From: Myxococcus guangdongensis
GTDB taxonomy: Bacteria > Myxococcota > Myxococcia > Myxococcales > Myxococcaceae
Length of the DNA stretch: 64,000 nucleotides
Reading direction: 5' to 3'
Assembly (NCBI RefSeq): GCF_024198255.1
Contig: NZ_JAJVKW010000013.1
Span: 248,001-312,000 of the forward strand
In this document: piece after piece, positions 58,948-64,000 of the stretch
How positions within the stretch are numbered: position 1 is the stretch's first letter
Layout of the letters: each line of letters begins with the position of its first letter
Made by a program: the position numbers and the translations under genes
The notes under the pieces: generated by a model
What the model was told of the DNA's origin: nothing
The model's database searches: none
Seen by the model: only the letters and a program-made list of their open reading frames with translations

Positions 58948-60252
58948 ATGACGAGGAGACTCGGCGAGCGGCTGGTGCTGGAAGGCGTCTTGACGCCGGA
59001 GCTGTTGTCGCGAGCGCTCGCGCATCAACAGGAGACAGGTCAGAAGCTGGGCGAGTGCCTGGTGCGGCTGGGCGTGGACGAGACGCCGGTGCTGCGGCTG
59101 TTGGCCCAGACGCTCTCGACGCGCTTCGTCTCCACCGAGAAGCTGAGCCTGGCGAAGGTGGACCCCGTCCTGCTGGAGAAGGTCCCCGTGCGGCTGGCGG
59201 AGGGCTTCGACTTCATGCCCTTGCGACTGGCGCAGGGCGTCCTCTACGTGGCCATCGCGGAGCCTCAGCGCCAGCGCGCGTTGGAGGAGATCGTCCGCAC
59301 GGTGGGCGTCACCCAGGTGCTGCCGTTCATCGCGGTGCGCAGGTCCATCCGCGCGGCCATCCGCAAGCACTACTACGCGGTGGCGGACGCCTTCGAGCAC
59401 CCGCCGGAGGACGAGGCCTGCCCCCACTGCGGCGCGCCCACGCTCCCCAAGGACTTCCAGTGCCCCCGCTGTGAGCTGCTGCTGGTGCGCCACGTCGAGG
59501 ACCTGCCCCCCCGTGACAACGTGTCCCTGGTCCGCGCGCTCCTGACGCAGCCCGAGCGACAGGGGACGTCGGGCACACCGCGCGCTCCGCAGTCGGAGAC
59601 CACGCGGGTGGCGCCGTTCGACGCGGCCCAGGAGGGCACACAGGCCCGGCCGTTCCTCGTGGGCGGGCTGAGTGTGACGAACCTGCGGCTCAGCCCCTTC
59701 GAGGCGTATGTGCTCTCGCTCGTCGACGGGCACACGTCCCTGTCGGACCTGTCGCTCATCACCCAGCTCGCGGAGGTGGAGCTGCGCGCGCTCTTCGCGT
59801 CGCTGGGGGAGCGGGGCGTCACCCGGCTCTACGAGGCCCCCGCGCCGGCAGCCCGCGCGGCCTCCGTCCGGGAGGACCTCCCGCTCGAATCGACACCGCC
59901 GCCCGTCCCGCCCGTGGCGAAGGCCGCGCGCGCGGAGCCCAAGCCCTTCGTGGAGGACGCCAACGAGGATGTCCTCCAGCGCGTCATCCGGCTGGAGCAG
60001 GCGGGACGGTGGGCGGAGGCCATCGAGTTGTTGGAGCGAAGCATCGGCCTGCTCCCCCACCCCGCGCCGCTCTACAACCGCCTGGGGATGATTCTGCTGA
60101 ACCACCACCGGGACTACGAGCGCGCCACGACCCTGTTCCAGAAGGCCTCCGACCTGGCGCCGGAGAACAACCTCTACACGATGAACTTGTACTCGGTGAT
60201 GTGCCTCCGCGCGGACGCCACCAACGCGGGGCAGAACAAGGCGCGGCGCTGA
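58948..60252 (+). CDS. MshEN-domain protein with zinc ribbon and TPR-like C-terminus
   Basis: A 434-residue protein. Residues ~4-60 (RLGERLVLEGVLTPELLSRALAHQQ, then LGECLVRLG) match the MshEN/T2SSE_N motif R-L-G-x-x-L-V-x-x-G-x5-L-x2-A-L-x2-Q that binds cyclic di-GMP in MshE-type ATPases. No ATPase domain follows. Residues ~150-175 are a zinc ribbon (CPHCGAPTLPKDFQCPRCE). Residues ~245-300 are helical, and ~345-420 (LPHPAPLYNRLGMILLNHHRDYERA) are TPR-like. It is plausibly a cyclic di-GMP effector scaffold. Myxobacteria carry many stand-alone MshEN proteins (family impression). The start has no obvious Shine-Dalgarno. Confidence 0.8.
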   Translation: MTRRLGERLVLEGVLTPELLSRALAHQQETGQKLGECLVRLGVDETPVLRLLAQTLSTRFVSTEKLSLAKVDPVLLEKVPVRLAEGFDFMPLRLAQGVLYVAIAEPQRQRALEEIVRTVGVTQVLPFIAVRRSIRAAIRKHYYAVADAFEHPPEDEACPHCGAPTLPKDFQCPRCELLLVRHVEDLPPRDNVSLVRALLTQPERQGTSGTPRAPQSETTRVAPFDAAQEGTQARPFLVGGLSVTNLRLSPFEAYVLSLVDGHTSLSDLSLITQLAEVELRALFASLGERGVTRLYEAPAPAARAASVREDLPLESTPPPVPPVAKAARAEPKPFVEDANEDVLQRVIRLEQAGRWAEAIELLERSIGLLPHPAPLYNRLGMILLNHHRDYERATTLFQKASDLAPENNLYTMNLYSVMCLRADATNAGQNKARR

Positions 60253-60369
60253 CGCGGAAGCCCGCGGAGACGAGGCCACATGGGCTGGCGCGCATCACAG
60301 GCGCGGCGAACCGCACCGAGCGACTGGCGCACGTCCTTGGCAGCCAGTGCATCGCACCAGATCCGCGGC

Positions 60370-61101
60370 TCAGAACAGCTCCTTCAGCTTCCGCTCGATT
60401 GCACTCGGCTGCCTTCCGAGGAGTCTGGCGATGTCCTCGACTCCCAACTTCCGCCGAGCGAGCTCCGCCACCGCGCCAATCTCCTCGTCACTCCAAGGCT
60501 CATAGGCCCGAGGATGCGTCCGGCGCGCTTCCACCATCTCTGGCTTCAGGTCGGTCTTCCGGATGCCAAAGAGCTGGATGAGATTGACCTCGGGCTTCGG
60601 CGCAGGAGCGGCAACGACGGGCTGCGCCGCGGCCAACCCGGCCGAGGAGAGAGGCTTCGCGCTCTTGCGAATGGCCCTGACCTGCTCCTCGAACTGTTTG
60701 AAGAGCGTGGGAGACTCACTGGCCTTGATTTGAAGGGCGCACTCCCAACTGTTGAGTGCCGAGGTCTCCACCAGGTTCATGGAGGTGAGGAGTGCGCATT
60801 GCTCGCTCAGGTAGAGCTTCGCATGCAGCCTGTCCAAACATAGGACCTGGGCGCCCGCCGCCGCAAAGGGCTGGAGATGAGGCGCGGTCTTGGACACCTC
60901 ATCCTCGCGGACGATGAGCGCCACCGGGATTCGCGCCTCCAGGCGCCCCCGAATCGCATTCTGGAGATGATTCCAGGGCTTGAAGTAAGGCGTCACCAGG
61001 ACCAGCTCTCGCTGGGCTCCTTCAATCAAATCTTGGACGGCCGAGGAAATCTTGCTGTGGGGAATGAAGCTGGGGATTTCATCCGAACGCCCAAAGAACA
61101 T
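60370..61101 (-). CDS. phospholipase D-like protein with C-terminal HTH-like segment
   Basis: A 243-residue protein from ATG 61101 (GGAG upstream); a TTG start 36 bases further is less likely. Residues ~15-155 form a single PLD/HKD-like domain: LVLVTPYFKPWNHLQNAIRG and H93-A-K95-LYLS-E100 then LLTSMNL, where E replaces the aspartate of the H-x-K-x4-D motif. A linker (~165-190) leads to a C-terminal ~45-residue helical segment (YEPWSDEEIGAVAELARR, a GVEDIARLLGRQPSAIERKL helix pair) resembling a Myb/SANT or HTH DNA-binding unit. PLD-like proteins include restriction nucleases, so it may be a DNA-acting enzyme. No partner gene is adjacent. Confidence 0.75.
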   Translation of the reverse strand: MFFGRSDEIPSFIPHSKISSAVQDLIEGAQRELVLVTPYFKPWNHLQNAIRGRLEARIPVALIVREDEVSKTAPHLQPFAAAGAQVLCLDRLHAKLYLSEQCALLTSMNLVETSALNSWECALQIKASESPTLFKQFEEQVRAIRKSAKPLSSAGLAAAQPVVAAPAPKPEVNLIQLFGIRKTDLKPEMVEARRTHPRAYEPWSDEEIGAVAELARRKLGVEDIARLLGRQPSAIERKLKELF

Positions 61102-61473
61102 GTCGGCTCCAGAGTGAAGGAAGCGAGTGCATCCCAATCACTCCATCCTGTCCAGCCTCGGCGGCGCTTCCACTCTCATTGGGACATCGGGTTGAACAGA
61201 CAGCCCCGACGCCCCGGTTCCCCTCGAAGGGTGATGAGTGCTTTGCGCCCCAGGACCGCGCTCCATCCCAGCACACGCGGCCAGGAAGAGCGCCTGCATC
61301 GAGGCCATAGGACCCTCGGCAGGGGGTCCGCCTTCCAGCCATGCCAGCATGAAGCAGGCCTTCGTCCCCAGATTCAGCGGTCAGCAGCGTCGACCGTGTC
61401 GATCTCCACCCGCCGGATTCGTCGCCCATTTGAAGGCGCCTTTTCGGCCCCTCTCGAACCCTGAGGAGCTCCC
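61102..61473. other. 372-bp intergenic region, no gene seen
   Basis: It lies between the PLD-like gene and the DUF1428 gene. Short frames on both strands show no recognisable domain, signal or ribosome-binding site. It should hold the promoters of the two flanking genes; GAGGAG before 61474 is the DUF1428 ribosome-binding site. No strong hairpin was spotted. Confidence 0.45.
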
Positions 61474-61833
61474 ATGTCCTACATCGATGGTTTCGTCATC
61501 GCCGTGCCGAACGCGAACAAGGAGAAGTTCATCGAGCACGCCCGGCAGAACGACCCCCTCTTCCTGGGGTACGGGGCCCTGCGCGTGCTGGAGTGTTGGG
61601 GAGACGACGTGCCGAGCGGCAAGCTCACCGACTTCCGCCGGGCCGTGCAGGCCAAGGACGACGAGACGGTGGTCTTCTCCTGGATTGAGTGGCCCGACAA
61701 GGCCACGCGAGACGCCGGCATGGCGAAGATGATGGAGGACCCGAACCTGAGCCCCGAGAAGACCCCGATGCCGTTCGACGGCGCGCGGATGATCTACGGC
61801 GGCTTCGCGCCCGTGGTGGAGCTGAAGAAGTAG
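61474..61833 (+). CDS. DUF1428 (YbaA-like) protein
   Basis: A 119-residue protein. MSYIDGFVIAVPNANKEKFIEHAR, LECWGDDVPSGKLTDFRRAVQAK, VVFSWIEWPDKATRDAGM and PMPFDGARMIYGGF reproduce the DUF1428/YbaA family over its full length. These are dimeric alpha-beta-barrel proteins related to ferredoxin-like monooxygenase folds; their role is unknown. GAGGAG lies six bases before the ATG. It stands alone and converges with the PQQ-repeat gene 21 bp away. Confidence 0.92.
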   Translation: MSYIDGFVIAVPNANKEKFIEHARQNDPLFLGYGALRVLECWGDDVPSGKLTDFRRAVQAKDDETVVFSWIEWPDKATRDAGMAKMMEDPNLSPEKTPMPFDGARMIYGGFAPVVELKK

Positions 61834-61854
61834 CCAGCCGGGAGTCGCGGGGGC

Positions 61855-62343
61855 TCAGGTCAAGAACCGCCCCCGCGCTCCCTCGACGACCATCTGCAGC
61901 AGGGGCGAATACAGCCCGCCTCCCCCATGCTCGCTGACGCGGGTCCACTGGGGCTCGCCGGAGTCCGCGTCGAACGCCGTCAGGGTCTCCCGGTGCGAGA
62001 CGATGACCTGGCCCTGCTCGACGAGCATCGCCCCGCCGGCGAACGTCGACGCCTGCTCACTGTCCACGCGCTGGGCCCAGAGCAGACGCCCGCTCCCGGC
62101 ATCGAGCGCGTGGACCTCCAGGAAGACGTGCTTCGTGAACGTGCCCTCGGCTCCACCGGAGAGCACGAACACGCGCCCCTCGCGGACCTCCGCGTACGTC
62201 GGCCGGGGCCGCACGCCCGGCACCGACTTGCCGGGCACGGAGAAGGTCCACACCGTGTCGCCGCTGGCGCGGTCATACGCCGCGACCAGTCCGTTGAAGG
62301 CCGTGACGAGCAGGGAGCCTGACGATGACGAGGTGTCGTTCAT
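61855..62343 (-). CDS. short PQQ-like beta-propeller protein, possibly truncated
   Basis: A 162-residue frame from ATG 62343 (a GTG 18 bases upstream is also in frame). It contains three PQQ/WD-like blades: LVAAYDRASGDTVWTFSVPG, VHALDAGSGRLLWAQRV and LTAFDADSGEPQWTRV. A full PQQ propeller needs six to eight blades, and no signal peptide or start of a larger protein is present, so this may be the C-terminal piece of a broken gene or an oligomerising mini-propeller. A zinc-ribbon protein with a propeller-like extracytoplasmic part starts about 1 kb away at 63392. Confidence 0.6.
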   Translation of the reverse strand: MNDTSSSSGSLLVTAFNGLVAAYDRASGDTVWTFSVPGKSVPGVRPRPTYAEVREGRVFVLSGGAEGTFTKHVFLEVHALDAGSGRLLWAQRVDSEQASTFAGGAMLVEQGQVIVSHRETLTAFDADSGEPQWTRVSEHGGGGLYSPLLQMVVEGARGRFLT

Positions 62344-62382
62344 GGTGCACGGGGATACCACGCCAGCGCCCGGCCTCGGGCC

Positions 62383-63309
62383 CTACTGCGCCAGCGTGGA
62401 GCGATAGGTGGCCAGGGTGCACCGCATGCGCTGCACCTGCTCCGCGGTGAAGCCCGTCATGCACGCGTCGTCGGTCAGCTCCATGTAGTTCCGCACGGGG
62501 ACGAGCGCGCCCCCGCAGCTGGTGAGCCCCACGGGACAGCCCTTGTGGGACGTGACGTTGGGCGCCGTGTCACAGAGGCGGTCGCCCGTGGTGTAGCAGT
62601 CCGGCGCCGTCGCGATGCCACAGCCCTCGTAGTAGGTGTGGAACAGGCCCAGGTAGTGACCCACCTCGTGCGTGACGGTCCTCCCCTGGTGGTACGGCAC
62701 CACGGGCCCCACGCGGCCGAAGGCCAGCCAGTTGATGACCACCCGGTCCTGCGGCTGCCCCACCGCGCCCGAGGGGTCCGCGGGCAGGAACGGCACATAC
62801 CCGCGCGAGCCGCCCGCGCTGTTCGTGTAGAGGTTCAGGTAGCGCGACGTGTCCCACGCGAGCGTGTTCCAGTAGCCGCCCTGGTCCTGGTACCAGGTCG
62901 TGTTGCAATAGCGCTGGATGCCCGTCGTCGGGTTGCCCGCGGGGTCCTCGGTGGCGAGGAAGAACTCCAGCTTGCTGTCCACGCCCGCCGCGCCCGGGGT
63001 GCCCGTCACGGCGCGGAAGTCCTCGTTGAGGACCGAGATTTGACTGTGCACCAACGCGTCCGAGACGTTGCCGTTCGCGCACGCCGCATCCGAGATGACG
63101 TGCATCACCACCGGGATGCGCCGCACCGTGGTGGGCTGCCACAGCGGTCCGGGGACGGTCTGCGCCAGGGAACAATCCGAGGTCGTGAAGCTCGCCACCC
63201 GGAGCGCGGCCGCAGGCTCGGGCGCGACACAGCGGTCCGCGTGCAACGAGAAGACATCCGAGGAGAAGAGCGCCAGGACGGAGGACACGAGAGCGTGGGC
63301 TGGGAGCAT
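62383..63309 (-). CDS. secreted M43-family (pappalysin-like) zinc metalloprotease
   Basis: A 308-residue protease with an N-terminal signal (MLPAHALVSSVLALFSSDVFS). H-E-V-G-H-Y-L-G-L-F-H is a full metzincin HExxHxxGxxH zinc motif, followed by a Met-turn-like VRNYMELTDDACMTGF. A propeptide-like N-terminal region includes IPVVMHVISD and VSDALVHSQISVLNEDFRAVTG, typical of M43 cytophagalysins, and paired cysteines (GCGIATAPDC, CPVGLTSC) stabilise it. It is likely a secreted protease for predation or nutrient release. GTGAGG precedes the ATG at 63309. Confidence 0.92.
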   Translation of the reverse strand: MLPAHALVSSVLALFSSDVFSLHADRCVAPEPAAALRVASFTTSDCSLAQTVPGPLWQPTTVRRIPVVMHVISDAACANGNVSDALVHSQISVLNEDFRAVTGTPGAAGVDSKLEFFLATEDPAGNPTTGIQRYCNTTWYQDQGGYWNTLAWDTSRYLNLYTNSAGGSRGYVPFLPADPSGAVGQPQDRVVINWLAFGRVGPVVPYHQGRTVTHEVGHYLGLFHTYYEGCGIATAPDCYTTGDRLCDTAPNVTSHKGCPVGLTSCGGALVPVRNYMELTDDACMTGFTAEQVQRMRCTLATYRSTLAQ

Positions 63310-63391
63310 GGGCCTCACGCTACCGAGCCGCGCTGACGCCTTCCAAGTGGCCGGGGTGGGCCCATGAGGGGTGGAATGGTAGGAAGAAGGA

Positions 63392-64000
63392 ATGGCTCGC
63401 CCTCGTCCCACATCGCCACGCTGCCCTCGGTGCAACGCACCGTTCACCCTGGCCGCAGACCAGGTGCTGTACACCTGTCACTACTGCAACGCGTCCATCG
63501 ATACGCGCGGAGAGCAGGCGCCGCGTCCGCTCTATCAAGCTCCGTCGACCACGGGTCCCAACAAGGCCCCGCTCTTCGTGGGGATGGGGATTGCCCTCAT
63601 GGTGCTGGGCGCCGTGACGGGCTTCCTCATCATGGGCCCCTCGAGCGAGCCCTCCGTGCTCCCTCTCCCGAGGCCGGCCCCCGTCGCCACGCCCCCCACG
63701 GCGCAGATGCCGACCGCACCGCCTCCGAAGCCGAAGTTCGCGTGGGACATGGACAACGCCCCCACGGTGGCGGACGTCAACGGGGACGGCACGGACGACA
63801 TCATCGGGACCCTCCGTCGCGGCGCGTCGTACGACCGCTATTCCACGGCCGCCTTCGACGGGAAGACCCTGGAGCCAATCTGGGAGGTGCCCATCGAAGG
63901 CGCGGCCCCCACGGACCTCGCCTCCCGAGAGCGCCACATCCGGCAGGGAAATCGCCTGGTGCGACGGGAGGCCATGGCGGTGAGCCTGCTGGAGCTGGCG
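63392..64000 (+). CDS. zinc-ribbon membrane protein with FG-GAP/PQQ-like domain (runs off the window)
   Basis: Open from ATG 63392 (AGGAAGAAGG upstream) to the window end, giving 203 visible residues. An N-terminal zinc ribbon (SPRCPRCNAPFTL, then TCHYCNASI) is followed by a membrane helix (~residues 63-82, VGMGIALMVLGAVTGFLIMG), a Pro-rich linker and an extracytoplasmic part starting WDMDNAPTVADVNGDGTDDIIG, an FG-GAP-type calcium loop, then AFDGKTLEPIWEVPI, a PQQ-like blade. The same layout (ribbon, helix, linker, propeller) is seen in myxobacterial PQQ-like proteins. It diverges from the M43 protease. The remainder lies outside the window. Confidence 0.8.
   Translation, partial: MARPRPTSPRCPRCNAPFTLAADQVLYTCHYCNASIDTRGEQAPRPLYQAPSTTGPNKAPLFVGMGIALMVLGAVTGFLIMGPSSEPSVLPLPRPAPVATPPTAQMPTAPPPKPKFAWDMDNAPTVADVNGDGTDDIIGTLRRGASYDRYSTAAFDGKTLEPIWEVPIEGAAPTDLASRERHIRQGNRLVRREAMAVSLLELA

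Noticed and set aside
61138..61350. A 70-codon minus-strand frame upstream of the PLD-like gene
   Set aside because: No ribosome-binding site, no signal or domain, and Gly/Pro/Ser-rich noise-like composition.

Overview
This is a very GC-rich, gene-dense stretch whose content points to a fruiting/predatory myxobacterium (Myxococcus/Corallococcus-type). The basis is lipoprotein-rich coding, secreted chitinase-like and protease-like enzymes, PKD, F5/8, FG-GAP and ricin modules, many one-component regulators, a bacterial RING-finger protein and an MshEN-domain protein. The organism call is inference; no rRNA, tRNA, CRISPR array, transposase or phage gene was seen, so this reads as ordinary chromosome with a large accessory load. 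About 61 coding regions are supported, the first and last cut by the window edges.

Layout. 1-6.9 kb: partial AraC regulator divergent from two overlapping SDR oxidoreductases, a RING + TerD-like protein, and a secreted GH18-like enzyme. 7.2-11.1 kb (minus strand): thioredoxin/TPR lipoprotein, then an arsR-SRPBCC-DoxX-DUF1801 operon with ATGA overlaps, followed by a second DUF1801 gene; both DUF1801 proteins carry histone H1-like Lys/Ala tails. 11.2-14.5 kb: AraC, VOC protein and a short UvrA-like ABC ATPase. 14.6-18.1 kb: RidA/LysR, DUF1272, a MerR-alpha/beta hydrolase pair and YqeY. 18.2-20.5 kb: a radical SAM plus PLP-enzyme pair behind a near-perfect palindrome. 20.6-27.5 kb: lipoproteins, a zinc-ribbon protein and a HemW-like radical SAM protein with an atypical cysteine motif. 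27.8-38.4 kb: CPBP/MarR, Cys-rich lipoprotein, zinc-protease-like lipoprotein, S41 peptidase, DUF808, TrmB-retropepsin/PDZ, HxlR/SDR. 38.5-50.7 kb: amidohydrolase, duplicated-domain lipoprotein, PadR-ADOP permease, two serine hydrolases, a LytS/LytTR two-component pair and a TetR. 50.7-64 kb: Tiki-like lipoprotein, GH19 chitinase, TetR-FAD monooxygenase, 2OG oxygenase, third serine hydrolase, MshEN/TPR protein, PLD-like protein, DUF1428, PQQ-type proteins and an M43 protease.

How the genes work together. Most units are small regulator-plus-enzyme cassettes. Several have readable control DNA: dyads at the PadR, HxlR, MerR, TetR and LytTR promoters, and three regulators (ArsR, MarR, TrmB) whose promoter -10 element lies about 6 bases before the start codon, suggesting leaderless mRNAs.

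No single large undescribed system stands out. The best candidates for a second look are the RING/TerD protein, the radical SAM-PLP pair with its palindrome, the atypical radical SAM protein, the H1-tailed DUF1801 pair, and a three-site TGAC-palindrome array near 40.6 kb. All functions are read from sequence motifs and remembered family features; no database search was possible.
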